The notes beneath the pieces are model-generated. The model searched no databases, was not told the origin of the DNA, and worked only from the letters and a program-made list of their open reading frames with translations. A program made the position numbers and the translations under genes. Of a stretch of DNA of 64,000 nt, positions 25,165 to 34,637 are shown one piece after another. This DNA is from Setoptus koraiensis (Eukaryota > Arthropoda), in NCBI GenBank assembly GCA_048013815.1, contig CM106585.1, forward strand, positions 806,001 to 870,000, written 5' to 3'. Within the stretch, counting starts at the first letter, position 1. The number at the start of each line of letters is the position of its first letter.

Positions 25165-26477
25165 TTTGACAGAATATTTTTTGAATTATGTTACTTATTA
25201 ACTGATGATGCGTTGGTTGATATCTGAAATGTGTCTAAGATGAGAATGACTCTATTCGATGGTGTGCTGTCTAATATCATTGGACAGTAAAGGATAAAAA
25301 AAAACTAAATTAGCTCACGTCGACCGGGCGTTTCTTAACTATAACTAATGAAACTGACTGTGAGTCACTTACAAACTAGTACACGATCAACATCAGCTAT
25401 AGTCTCGGGTCGTTCTAGTCTACTGTTCTAAATGTACTTGTAGCTATTGATAAGAAAGATAAAGATGTACTCTATACTTGAACGTCCATCGATAAGAAAT
25501 TAGTTTGATATCAAGATCACTTGGTAAAGCTGTTTTATACTGTTATGTTGTATAGTTTTTGTTGTTATTCTACTACTATTACTCATGAGTTTTTTTCTTC
25601 TTTTGAATAATGCTTCTAATTTGGCAAGATCGCTAGACTATTTATACATAAGTGCCAGTATACTGCTGTGTAGGTTTGAGAAATTCATCGTCCAAACAAC
25701 TAGAAAAGCTGATGCGATAGTAGTGCTTCAACTACAAACCACTCGTCGTCGTCGTCGTTGTTGTTGCTTGCTTGTTCTTGTAATGTTGCTTGTTAGTTTG
25801 GTTATACGATGTTGAAACTCTCAACACAATGAAATATGACGGTGATGATAAAATTTAGACAATACTACAACGATCCAACAAATAACTAGCAACGATTTCA
25901 ACTCACAGTGTTAAATGTTTATTTGATGCCTAACCAAGCTAGTATGAAATCCGACAGTTTGGATAGAATTCATAGTTGTTTGCTAGAGCATCAATTTATT
26001 CAGTTTGATATTTTTGTTTTTCTTTATCTTCTAACTAATATCATGTGCCGGTTTAATATTGCAATCTTTAATTAGCTAATCTCATTATGCCTCTTGGTGT
26101 ATTGTTTCAATCTGTATGTGATGAAAGCGCGGCAGTGCATAATCAGACAATAAAACTTTTACATGAATCATATTTAGACTCCCATTAGGCTAGTGATAAT
26201 TGTTTTTCTCTCGATTCACAGAGGTGTTTTTCGTTGTTGTTCTAGTTTTCGTTTTTGCTTTTGTTATGTTCAATCAGTCTCTCCTTTCGAAAAAATAGTT
26301 TTCACAGATAACCATCATAGATGCTCTAACCAACTATGTGTGTACTAGTTGACGCTCGGCCACGAAGAGAAATAAAAGCTTATGAATGTTTCCTCTATAT
26401 TTCCGGTATAAACTGTAAAATAGCTGTATACCCCCGGATTCAGTCTATTCTAGTCTTTTTTCACTCTCTGGAAGATA
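25165..26477. other. Intergenic stretch upstream of the secreted-protein gene
   Basis: A/T-rich and complex, with no supportable coding frame. On the minus strand a TATAAAA word lies near 25534-25540, about 370 bp upstream of the signal-peptide ATG. It could be a TATA box if a 5' UTR intron exists, but the distance makes this weak. A short CGT run occurs at about 25744-25758. Confidence 0.35.
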
Positions 26478-27662
26478 CTATTTGCCCTCGCGAATCATCC
26501 TCAGTCTGTTCTCGGTCATGAATCGGCTATTTGCAAAATTTAGGAATGACGGCATGTAACGAGAGGCATACATGAAGAACAATACTGGTTGGATTGATAT
26601 CCAGGCCTCATTTATCTTGTACGCTATGGCTATTAGACTCAGCCTGGCGCAGCGTTTTGTCGACATTCGCCGGGCATCAGCTTCATGGGCCTTGTTTACC
26701 TTCTCTCCTGGCTTGCTTGTAAATGAACTCATTAAAACATTTGAGAAAACTGGACCTGGACAAAGCAGAGTGACTTTGATTTTTCGCTGACATGCTTCGG
26801 TTCTGAGAGCCTCGAAATATCCGTGTAATGCAAATTTTGTTCCACTATATGTACAAGAAAATGGAGCACCAAGGATACCGGCAGCACTGCTAGTGACGAC
26901 TACGTGACCCGGTAGGTTGTGTTTATACCAATGATTGAGCACTACTCTGGTCAAATTGACAGCACCAAACACGTTGATATTGAACATTTCCATGTCAACA
27001 GATAGATCGATCTGTTCGAAAGCTGCTCGCTGGCTTCTACCAGCATTGTTGACTAGAATATCAATTTGCTTGAAATGAGCCAAAACTCGTTCCGTACAAG
27101 CTTTGTGACGATTGAAATCGGAAATATCGAACGCTACCACCAGTATGTCATTGTCTTGAAGAAGAGTGCCCATAGCTGTGAATATAATGAATGTGTGAAA
27201 GAAAAAATGTGGTAATTTTCATGTCGGGCACCTGTTGGTGTTATCAGTTCTGCAATGACTCTGCTAATTTTTGTCATTGTTTACCTAAGATTTGTTGTTT
27301 CACAACAGCCAACTTTGACTCGTTAGTGCCAGATAGTACCAGGCGGCATCCACATCGAGCCATTTCGTAGGCAAGATATTCGCCTATTCCTGACGAGGCT
27401 CCTGTGATCCATACCACTTTACCGTTGAGATTCTCTGCGCAGAGTAGATTAAAATAATGCATTAGGATACAGAAAGATCAATGATGCATTCCAATAAAGT
27501 CCAATCGATATTCGGCTATAATAAGGTTACAATGAGGTTAGCTGTTTACTTACTAGGTTGGCCAGCAAATCTGTCCAGCAGCCAGAGAAAGAAATCGCAA
27601 TCAAGTTTGACAAAAGCCAAAACTAATAAAATTAGGATGACAATCAGAAGCAATGAAAACAT
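26478..27662 (-). CDS. Membrane-anchored short-chain dehydrogenase/reductase, DHRS7-like
   Basis: NAD(P)H-dependent oxidoreductase of the classical SDR family, predicted on the ER membrane. Three exons, 27662-27554, 27434-27285 and 27175-26478, joined by 119- and 109-bp GT-AG introns, give 318 residues with every split codon in frame. Residues 1-19 (MFSLLLIVILILLVLAFVK) form an N-terminal membrane anchor, and LWLLDRFAGQP follows as in DHRS7 proteins. The cofactor motif TGASSGIGE is in exon 2. Exon 3 has the structural motif LVNNAGRS, the catalytic Ser in VVTSSAAG, and YSGTK as the YxxxK active site, then LCPGPV. All catalytic residues are present, so it should be active; the substrate is unknown. 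The DHRS7 family normally has about 310-340 residues. The mS26 gene ends 319 bp upstream on the same strand. Confidence 0.93.
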
Positions 27663-27980
27663 TTCAGAATATTTTTCTGTGTATCACCGTGACAGACGTT
27701 AGAATAGCTTCTGTTTTATTGACTAATAATACTATTCCGTTATTTGAATAACTTAAATGCTATAACTACCTTCCTAATAAAACTGTGTCAGCTGTTAATG
27801 ATGAGTTGGAAATAGGAAATCGGTGATTATGCCATTGAAGCCAACAAGTTCATTAGGCGTACGAACCGAGTTCCGCAAAGATCCTCAAGAGTGCGCTCGA
27901 GATGCTAACTAAATAGCCTGAAGATTAGTATCATTTGAAAAAATCACAACGTTTGGTGTATAAGGCTTGAATTACCTCAG

Positions 27981-28541
27981 CTATCTTTCTGAGTATTTCT
28001 TTCCTTTTATATCCACGCAGTAGTCGTATGAGACTGTCTTGGACAAGGCCAACTGTATATGTTCATCAATATTGTCTGGCGTCACGAACTGTTTGTTGGC
28101 TATTTCTTGGCTTATGTGCTCATCCAATTGAAGGCCATCTTGTACAATTTTTTCCTCGATATTCAATTTTGTGCTGAACAATTCCTCCTCCAATTTACTA
28201 ATTTCCCTTTCCCACTTTGCTTCTCTCACTCTGGCTATGCGCATATTTTCCAAATTGTTCTCCTCTAATAGTTTCAATTCTTCCTGGGTCTGAGATTCAA
28301 TCAAAGCCCTTGACAGGCTACCAGTGGTTTGTGCAGGCTCGTAGAAATGTTCTCGCATTAAAGCCTGAATAGACCTCAATTGAGTCTTGTAGTTTTTTGT
28401 CAATTTATTAATAAGTTTAACCTCCTCCTCTGTGTATAGTTTGTGTTCATTTATTTTGAATATTTTACTAGGCGCTGTTGGCATCCAAATAGGCTTTCTG
28501 TATCGGACCACAATGTGGCCGGCTAGCGGTAGCCTGAGCAT
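27981..28541 (-). CDS. mRpS26: Mitochondrial small-subunit ribosomal protein mS26
   Basis: A single-exon frame of 186 residues with a true ATG. Near the N-terminus is RKPIWMPTAPSKIFKI, which I read as the R-K-P-x-W-x-P-x-A-x-S-K motif typical of mS26. It is followed by a long charged helical body (LYTEEEVKLINKLTKNYK, then Glu/Lys-rich coiled coil), matching the extended-helix fold of this metazoan-specific mitoribosomal protein. The N-terminus is basic and hydrophobic (MLRLPLAGHIVVRYRK), consistent with mitochondrial import. Length is close to the family's usual 190-220. It is divergent from the broken copy starting at 29091, so the 550-bp gap may have held a shared promoter. The assignment rests on motif recall, not on an alignment. 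Confidence 0.8.
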   Translation of the reverse strand: MLRLPLAGHIVVRYRKPIWMPTAPSKIFKINEHKLYTEEEVKLINKLTKNYKTQLRSIQALMREHFYEPAQTTGSLSRALIESQTQEELKLLEENNLENMRIARVREAKWEREISKLEEELFSTKLNIEEKIVQDGLQLDEHISQEIANKQFVTPDNIDEHIQLALSKTVSYDYCVDIKGKKYSER

Positions 28542-28950
28542 GGCTGGTGAATAATGAATAATAAATTAACTAATTAATAAAAATAGAAATGGTACTATCC
28601 GTTATCTAGTTGAATGGGAGCTGTTTATTTACAGTGAATGTCGTTCAAATGCGACACGCTCAAATGAGACACATGTTCATATGCGCATCCTCAGATGCTC
28701 CATTAGAGGCAAATTTGAATAATAAAACCAAGTGTTATTGCTAAGTCACAATATGATGTGATCTTACGCAATTCTGTCGGAATTAATATTCTTTGATTGG
28801 CCACATGTGATGGCTGGATTGTTTGAATTCTTTGACAATTTTTACATTGGTTTTGCAACAACACGTGTTTCCATTGTTCGAATTTACCTCAAAATAAGTT
28901 ACTGAGGTCGCGCACATGAGAGTTTGGCACGTGAACGACTGACTGTAGTA

Positions 28951-29010
28951 GCATCTCGCTCAACCTTGGCATCAAGCCAAAACCGCTTAGCTCATACTCT
29001 AACTTTTTGC
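28951..29010 (+). repeat. Duplicated 5'-flank segment, copy A (upstream of pseudogene)
   Basis: A 60-bp segment about 90% identical by eye to 30180-30239. It lies upstream of the broken copy of the plus-strand gene and marks the left part of the duplicated unit. Confidence 0.85.
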
Positions 29011-29090
29011 AACTAACTAACGTGCAACTAAAAATATCGAAAAACATATCAACTTGTCAATCAATCAATTTCCGTCTAATCCTATAGATA

Positions 29091-29394
29091 ATGCCGCATG
29101 AATACAGCATTGAGATGCATCATCCACCTGATACTCACAATACATTGTCAGATAACATATAAACCTGATAGTAGGGTGTTTGCATCTTATCCGATGCCCG
29201 CAAAGATCAACTTGATCAACGAAAAACCTAGACACGAAAATGAGGTGCAAGATCAATTAGTTCGGATCGCTATCAGTCGTCGCCCAGGCCATTGTCATCG
29301 GTCTCGTCGCACGAATCAGCGCGCAAAAGAGGCCAATCTTAAGAAAGGAATAGCCGAATTGGAACAAAAGCCTTGGTGTTCACTGATTCGCTGA
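29091..29394 (+). pseudogene. Truncated duplicate of the 30708-31733 gene
   Basis: This copy starts with the same context (AG/ATAATGCC) and codes MPHEYSIEMHHPPDT, closely matching the intact gene. A 13-bp insertion then shifts the frame. The next segment again matches (ITYKPDSRVFASYPMPAKIN onwards). About 330 bp of the intact gene, including its polyQ segment and first helical repeat, is missing, as is a smaller piece before the second helical repeat. Similarity stops just after IAELEQKPW, a few dozen bases before a dispersed repeat begins. The segment before the ATG also matches the putative 5' intron end of the intact gene (CAATCAATCAATT and beyond), so the duplication was at DNA level rather than through a spliced RNA. 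Probably non-functional. Confidence 0.85.
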
Positions 29395-29425
29395 GGGCGG
29401 CCAGTTGCCAAGGCAGCTCTTCGAT

Positions 29426-29601
29426 CGTTGACCGTTTGTGACAGTTAGTGACCGTTAGCGACCGTGACAGAGGACAGAGCAAAGTTTCTCTGTCTAATTA
29501 TTGTCTGCTGATGCCACCAATGAGATGAAGAAAGGATTGTGAGTACCAGCCCTCATTAAGTTGCGCTCTTTCTTCTGCTTGCTATTAAACAAACCAAACA
29601 A
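29426..29601 (+). repeat. Dispersed non-coding repeat, copy 1
   Basis: Shares several near-identical blocks in the same order and orientation with 40081-40332: CGTTGACCGTTTGTGAC at the left end, GACAGTTAGTGACCGTTAG, GATGCCACCAA, TCATTAAGTTGCGCTCT, and AACAAACCAAACAA at the right end. Spacing differs because copy 1 lacks part of a short internal repeat (GACCGTTAG-like units). There is no coding frame. It could be a MITE- or SINE-like element; terminal inverted repeats and target duplications were not clear. Confidence 0.8.
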
Positions 29602-30707
29602 CCTACCAATCTCATAACATGCTCTATAGACCCTGTACTTATATTTGGGTTATTATGGCGTAAGACACGTTATGAATTTTCATTAACCACTAAGCTTTCT
29701 AAAGTTAATTCGCACGAATCATCGTAACAACTTTTCACTATAATGTTTCAAGGTTCCTCTCGGCAAAACTGCTGAGTAGACTCAATGATAATATTTCTAG
29801 TCTGTTTTCGATAGCACTAGCGTTTTTAGGCTAGATGAGTTTGACCGTGATTGCGCATATTCAATGAGGTTCATTAGAAATATACGTGACAATCGAAAGC
29901 AAAGAGTAAAGCTAGAGCTCTAGTTACATTACAGTTACATCAATGCTATCTACTTTCAGTTCTTTCATAATTATGAGCTTGTAACTGGGTCTATCTTAAT
30001 TTTTTAATAGACTAATTGTTTCCTATCGTTGTTCATAAAAGTTATACGTATCATCTCTTAGAGCACGACATACAATCTAAACAGTTTCCTACCCGGTATT
30101 TTTTTCCGCAATACTAATGCTCGTATGATAATATAGCGCAAAGAAAACAGAAGATTGTGCGAGAAAATAAGATTTAGTCGCATCTTGCTCGACCTTGGCA
30201 TCGAGCCAAAACTACTCAGCTCATACTCTAACTTTTTGCGACCTTGTTTCATGTTTCTAGTTTCAGGGTTGATAGCCATTTTACATTGAACTTAACCCAG
30301 CTTCTTGTAACTAATAATATCTGCTATGTAATATCATGCGCTCTAGCTCTTTCATCATTCTACACTATCATACTTACGCACCTCTTTTTATTTAGATCAA
30401 GTGTAATATTACAATCAGCAGTAGGCCATCGAAAGAGGGAGAGAGAGTGAAACGTGAAAATATTCCACAAGACTAATCATCATAATCGGCTGTTCGAAGA
30501 TATCATCTCGGACTTGTTGTCAAGTTGAAGTTGATCCAGCAGCTTCAGATAGAAACTTAGAATTCACATCGAACAACTAAAAAGTTAAAGTTTAATCGCG
30601 TCGAGTGATCAGAGAAGAGATAATTTCATTGTTTCCTATCGAACTATCAATCAATCAATTTTCTTCTAATCACCTATATTCTATCGTTTGATTAACACCT
30701 ACAGATA
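29602..30707. other. 5' flank and probable 5' intron of the plus-strand gene
   Basis: No coding frame is supported. The segment 30180-30239 is the second copy of the duplicated 5' segment. Just before the ATG, CACCTACAG/ATAATG looks like a splice acceptor, and a polypyrimidine-poor stretch with CAATCAATCAATT precedes it. So the first exon of the next gene is probably non-coding and lies within about 30.2-30.6 kb. Confidence 0.5.
30180..30239 (+). repeat. Duplicated 5'-flank segment, copy B (upstream of intact gene)
   Basis: Partner of 28951-29010, differing at about six of 60 positions. Its conservation with the gene suggests it is part of the promoter or the untranslated first exon. Confidence 0.85.
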
Positions 30708-31733
30708 ATGCCTCACAAATATAGCATCGAGATGCATCATCCACCTGATACTCAGATAACGTATAAACCTGATAGTAGGGTGTTTGCATCGTATCCGATG
30801 CCCGCAAAGATCAACTTGATCAACGAGAAACCGAGACACGAAAATGAGGTAGAAGATCAACTAGGCTCGAGAATATCACCAACATTCCTGCTCGAGACCC
30901 AGCAGTCAGCTCAAGATGGTTCTTCTTATCAACAACAACAACAGCAACAACATCTGCATCAAGATTACAATCTATTGAAACCACAACAGCAACAGCAGCA
31001 ACAGCAACAACAATTTACAGATGAATGGACTAATGAGCCGAGGGCAAGACAAAATTTCAATTATGCTGCAGAGTTGACCGCTGATCTGGCGAAGAAAGAG
31101 GCCAAACTGCGCGACGAAATCGACGCCTTGCAACGACGACCTTACAGTCCTTATCAGTCTCCCTCTAAGATAGATATAACTAGCGAAACTCAGCGCTCTC
31201 GATCTTATCAGTCGTCGCCCCGGCCATTGTCATCGGCCTCGTCGCACAAATCAGCGCAGGATTTAGCCACAAAAGAGGCCGATCTTATGAAAGAGATAGC
31301 CGAATTGGAGCAAAAGCCTTACAACCCGCAAAAGATTCTGTTGGAACACGAGAAATGGTACGAGTATCCCCAGGGACACCCCGAGTACAGTCAATTGGCC
31401 GAAACTAAGCGTCGAGTAAAAGATTTTTGCTCACTACCATCCCATGTTTATCCGGATGGCAGCAATTATATACACGAGGAGAATCTATCTACATCGTTAA
31501 TTGGTAGCTCGAGAGGTAAGAGCCCTAGCCCATTGTCTGTTCACACGGCCATAATTAAGACGCCAAAACGCGAAATAGACAACAGATCTCCGTTGCCATT
31601 TGCATTTGATAATTTTAGCACAGGTGGAATCAAGGGTAACATCGCCACTGTTGGCGCAGTCGAACCGGAACGCCCGTATCCACCAATTAACCCGATCATA
31701 GTAAGGCGAACTCCAACACCAAATCAAATGTAG
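30708..31733 (+). CDS. Unrecognised 341-residue protein with two related helical repeats
   Basis: A clean frame with ATG and an acceptor-like CTACAG immediately upstream. Residues 1-60 hold a conserved-looking segment (YKPDSRVFASYPMPAKIN, then LINEKPRHENE). Next come Gln-rich runs (about 75-110), then a helical segment with the pattern DLAKKEAKLRDEIDALQRRP. A Ser-rich linker follows, and then a second related segment, DLATKEADLMKEIAELEQKP. The rest is Pro/Tyr-rich (WYEYPQGHPEYSQLAETKRR, SLPSHVYPDGSNY) and ends with the Pro-rich motif ERPYPPINPIIVRRTPTP. There is no signal peptide or membrane segment. The two helical repeats and Pro-rich linkers suggest a cytoskeletal or muscle scaffold, but that is only inference. 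A broken copy lies 1.3 kb upstream. An AATAAA lies 56 bp past the stop. Confidence 0.85.
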   Translation: MPHKYSIEMHHPPDTQITYKPDSRVFASYPMPAKINLINEKPRHENEVEDQLGSRISPTFLLETQQSAQDGSSYQQQQQQQHLHQDYNLLKPQQQQQQQQQQFTDEWTNEPRARQNFNYAAELTADLAKKEAKLRDEIDALQRRPYSPYQSPSKIDITSETQRSRSYQSSPRPLSSASSHKSAQDLATKEADLMKEIAELEQKPYNPQKILLEHEKWYEYPQGHPEYSQLAETKRRVKDFCSLPSHVYPDGSNYIHEENLSTSLIGSSRGKSPSPLSVHTAIIKTPKREIDNRSPLPFAFDNFSTGGIKGNIATVGAVEPERPYPPINPIIVRRTPTPNQM

Positions 31734-31788
31734 TTGTAGTGAACAGGAGCACTACTTATCTGATGCAATTAAGCAGCAAATAACTATC

Positions 31789-31794
31789 AATAAA
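31789..31794 (+). terminator. Polyadenylation signal AATAAA for the plus-strand gene
   Basis: Canonical hexamer 56 bp after the stop codon, in A/T-rich DNA, in the 237-bp gap between two convergent genes. Confidence 0.6.
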
Positions 31795-31938
31795 CTATTT
31801 CACCGTTAACCACAAATGTAAACATACAAATCTCATGATAGACACTCTGTAAGGCATCATATTTTCGAGACAGCTTTTGGAAAATGCCAACTGTTCAGTT
31901 ATGTACGAAGGTAAATGAGTCATACGACTCTCGAGATT

Positions 31939-31944
31939 TTTATT
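31939..31944 (-). terminator. Polyadenylation signal AATAAA for EXO1
   Basis: Minus-strand AATAAA 27 bp after the EXO1 stop. With the plus-strand hexamer at 31789 it suggests two tail-to-tail transcripts that may overlap by little or nothing. Confidence 0.55.
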
Positions 31945-31970
31945 TAGCGTTTTCTGTTAAAAACTTTCAT

Positions 31971-33386
31971 TCAAAATTTTAATGCATTCTCTGGAAATAT
32001 GGTGGAGGTGAATCTTCTAAGTTTCTTGAGTAGTGGCTTTGTAGTAAGGGAATCGTCCAATCCACGTTTGGGGTTGCATGTTGGACTCTCAACTTTATGC
32101 TGAACATCAACTTTAGAATCATTGGTCCGTGGGTCACTTAATTGATTTTTAGTGCCGTTCCCTTGGATGCCAGTAACTTGAGATTTTGTTCCGTTCGTCT
32201 GAATGTCGGTTGCTCCGGGTTTGGTCTCATTCGTCTGAATGTCGGTTGCTCCGGGTTTGATCTCATTCGTCTGAATGTCGGTTGCTCCGGGTTTGGTCAC
32301 ATTCGTCTGAATGTCTGTGTCTTGAGTTTCATCCTCCATGCAGTCGAGGTCGACATCTGGGTCCATGTGGTCTAAATTCACTCTTCCCTCTGCAATATCG
32401 GTGGCGATTTCATGGTCGAAAATCTTTCCAGCGCTTGGATATTTTCTACACGTATCTCCGTTAGGGTAAGGCTCTAAAGGTACTAGTTTGTTTTGTTTAG
32501 GGCAGTAGACAATGTGGTACTTGAAGGTATTCTCAGCGGCAATAAATCCATCAATGTATTCCTGAGTGACCTTGCCTGCCAATTTTGGTGATTGTAAATA
32601 ACTTGATAGTTTGGGCAACAGCGTCTTGAGATCATCGTTTTTAGTGAGTAGAAAAAATTTCTTTGCTGATTGTAAGCCTACGCCGGCGATATTTTTCAGA
32701 TAGTCACAACCAGACATGATGGCTATTCTTCTAAATTTGGAAAATTCTATATTAGAACCTATACACTTGTTGATTTTACTTTTCTCTAGTAACACGCATT
32801 GTCCGGTACTTTTGTCTAGTTTGAATATTATAAAATCACAGCCATAGAGAACAAGATCGGCGTCCTCGGTGATGACGAAGTCACAAAGTTTTGTCCTAGA
32901 TAAATAAGCTAATTGGGCGTCAGCTTCATACGGTGCAACTACGAATTTTATATTTTCCATCTTGCACAATTTAATTACAAATTGAACAGTGTCAAATTTA
33001 ATATCTAAGCATCTACACATGAGTTTCCTGGCCTCCTCTTTGTTGTTCTGCTTAAGTAATTGTTCTATTTTCTCTCGGCATTCTTTTTTCCTCTGGTCCC
33101 TGTCGTCGTGAGTGACTTTCTTTGCAGGCACCTTCATTCCGTCAAAAACAAATATCAGTTTTATGTTAAAACTCCTAAGAAGATTTACATAGGCCATAAT
33201 GTAAGACTTAATGTGTTCGTTCACTTTATCCATCTCACGACGATACAACAATTCGGGACAAGCGTAACACGCCTTGTAAATCCAGTGGCTGATATCGACG
33301 GCCCCTGTTGATCCCGAGAATTTATCCTTGATGTTGGTGTTTGTCGAAGCATTTTCCAGAAATTTCAACAGGCCAGCTATGCCCAT
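31971..33386 (-). CDS. EXO1: Exonuclease 1, short form
   Basis: 5'-3' exonuclease and flap endonuclease of the Rad2/XPG family, acting in the nucleus in mismatch repair and double-strand-break resection. Single exon, 471 residues, starting at MGIAGLLKFLENA, the usual family start; an in-frame ATG five codons upstream is less likely. The N domain has VDISHWIYKACYACPELL (catalytic Asp near residue 31) and FVFDGMKVPAKK. The I domain has VAPYEADAQLAYL and ITEDADLVLYGC, then MSGCDYL with the last metal-binding Asp, and the helix-hairpin DNA-binding segment IAGVGLQSAKKF. All catalytic acids are present. After about residue 320 come 12-residue tandem repeats and a short basic tail with KKLRR. It is much shorter than human (846) or fly (about 730) EXO1, so most of the usual mismatch-repair partner-binding tail seems absent. 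Confidence 0.96.
   Translation of the reverse strand: MGIAGLLKFLENASTNTNIKDKFSGSTGAVDISHWIYKACYACPELLYRREMDKVNEHIKSYIMAYVNLLRSFNIKLIFVFDGMKVPAKKVTHDDRDQRKKECREKIEQLLKQNNKEEARKLMCRCLDIKFDTVQFVIKLCKMENIKFVVAPYEADAQLAYLSRTKLCDFVITEDADLVLYGCDFIIFKLDKSTGQCVLLEKSKINKCIGSNIEFSKFRRIAIMSGCDYLKNIAGVGLQSAKKFFLLTKNDDLKTLLPKLSSYLQSPKLAGKVTQEYIDGFIAAENTFKYHIVYCPKQNKLVPLEPYPNGDTCRKYPSAGKIFDHEIATDIAEGRVNLDHMDPDVDLDCMEDETQDTDIQTNVTKPGATDIQTNEIKPGATDIQTNETKPGATDIQTNGTKSQVTGIQGNGTKNQLSDPRTNDSKVDVQHKVESPTCNPKRGLDDSLTTKPLLKKLRRFTSTIFPENALKF
32199..32306 (-). repeat. 36-bp in-frame tandem repeat inside EXO1
   Basis: Three near-identical 36-bp copies plus a diverged partial one, coding the 12-residue unit T-D-I-Q-T-N-x-x-K-P-G-A. 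The high identity suggests a recent expansion. It lies in the presumably disordered C-terminal region, away from the nuclease core. Confidence 0.92.
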
Positions 33387-33401
33387 AATGGATAGTAACA
33401 A

Positions 33402-34637
33402 TGGTAAAATAATAAAATAAAACCTAAATAAATAATAGTGATCTGCTTTACGTATGTGTGATTGCTAGTGGCTCAAGCAATATTTTTGCCCGACAAATCT
33501 TGTGACATTGTTTACTTCTGGCAAAATGTAAATTCTTGTCGGAACAACGAAATGGTGTGTGTCGCCTCGTGTCATTGTGCGCGGCCATTCACCGGTTCAA
33601 ACAAAAACACCGGTTTGTGCAAATTCCACAAGGGCGGCGCTGCTCTTCCTGCTTGCCTCTCTCACACGCACCCAAAACAACAACATTACTGCCAATATCA
33701 CTACTGTCTCTATTGTATTATCCACATTATTATTACTATTATTAATATTAATATTACTATTATTATCATTATTATTACTATTATTATTATTTAATAATGA
33801 CAACAATAGCCATCCATGGCTTTAGTAATAACCTACCGATAGGGGGCCCACAGTGACATAATAAAGGTTAGAATAAGGGTGCTCGATTGTTATTATTATT
33901 CAAATACATTGTTGTAGACACAGAACCAGGTGAGACCAACAACAGACGATGATTGATGAGGGCTCAATGAGTTTTTTCGCTCTTGAGTGCGGACACGCAC
34001 TCAGGATAAACAATCCCCTCAATTGTTCTTCTCAAGTGGGCCCGTGATCGATCGCTAAGTGGATCTTCCTCTATTGTTGTCGACGACATGGCTCCAAAAT
34101 TGTCTATTAATATCTCCCGGTTTGGCGCTTCACTCATAATCGCTTGCTCGCGTTCGCTTGCTGTTTTATTGATGACACAACCACTGACTTGGCTCGTCCG
34201 TTAATTGTTGTTGTTGCGGGTATTACCTCACACACATTCAGTAAGTTTGTTTGTGTTATTATCACAACCCATCTATCATCATGACTTAGGCGATTAAATG
34301 AATGAGTTAGTAAAAAATATATACTCTCGCTCTAAAATATCTTGCTCCAACGAGTAGCGATATGCCGGTCCCATCAACAGATCATCGATTCATATTCATT
34401 CGATGACAAGATTTGACAAGTATTCATTTTGTCGATGATCCGATATTGCTTACATTGATTATGATCTGGCTCAATTTGAGCCGAGCACTTTATTGATTTA
34501 TCAGGCAACACGCCTAACGTTTCATGGGGCGCACAAGACACACTGCCAACCAACAGCAGGACAAATTATTCTCATTGGGGCACAAAAATTGATTGATTGC
34601 AATTAATTGATCAACAATTAATTAATTAATGATGCCG
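33402..34637. other. Intergenic stretch between ZC2HC1 and EXO1
   Basis: Holds an imperfect (ATT)n tract at about 33722-33795 and otherwise complex A/T-rich DNA. It is the 5' flank of EXO1 (left) and the 3' flank of the ZC2HC1 gene (right). An AATAAA on the minus strand at 34489-34494 lies 144 bp past the ZC2HC1 stop and may be its poly(A) signal. No coding frame is supported. Confidence 0.5.
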
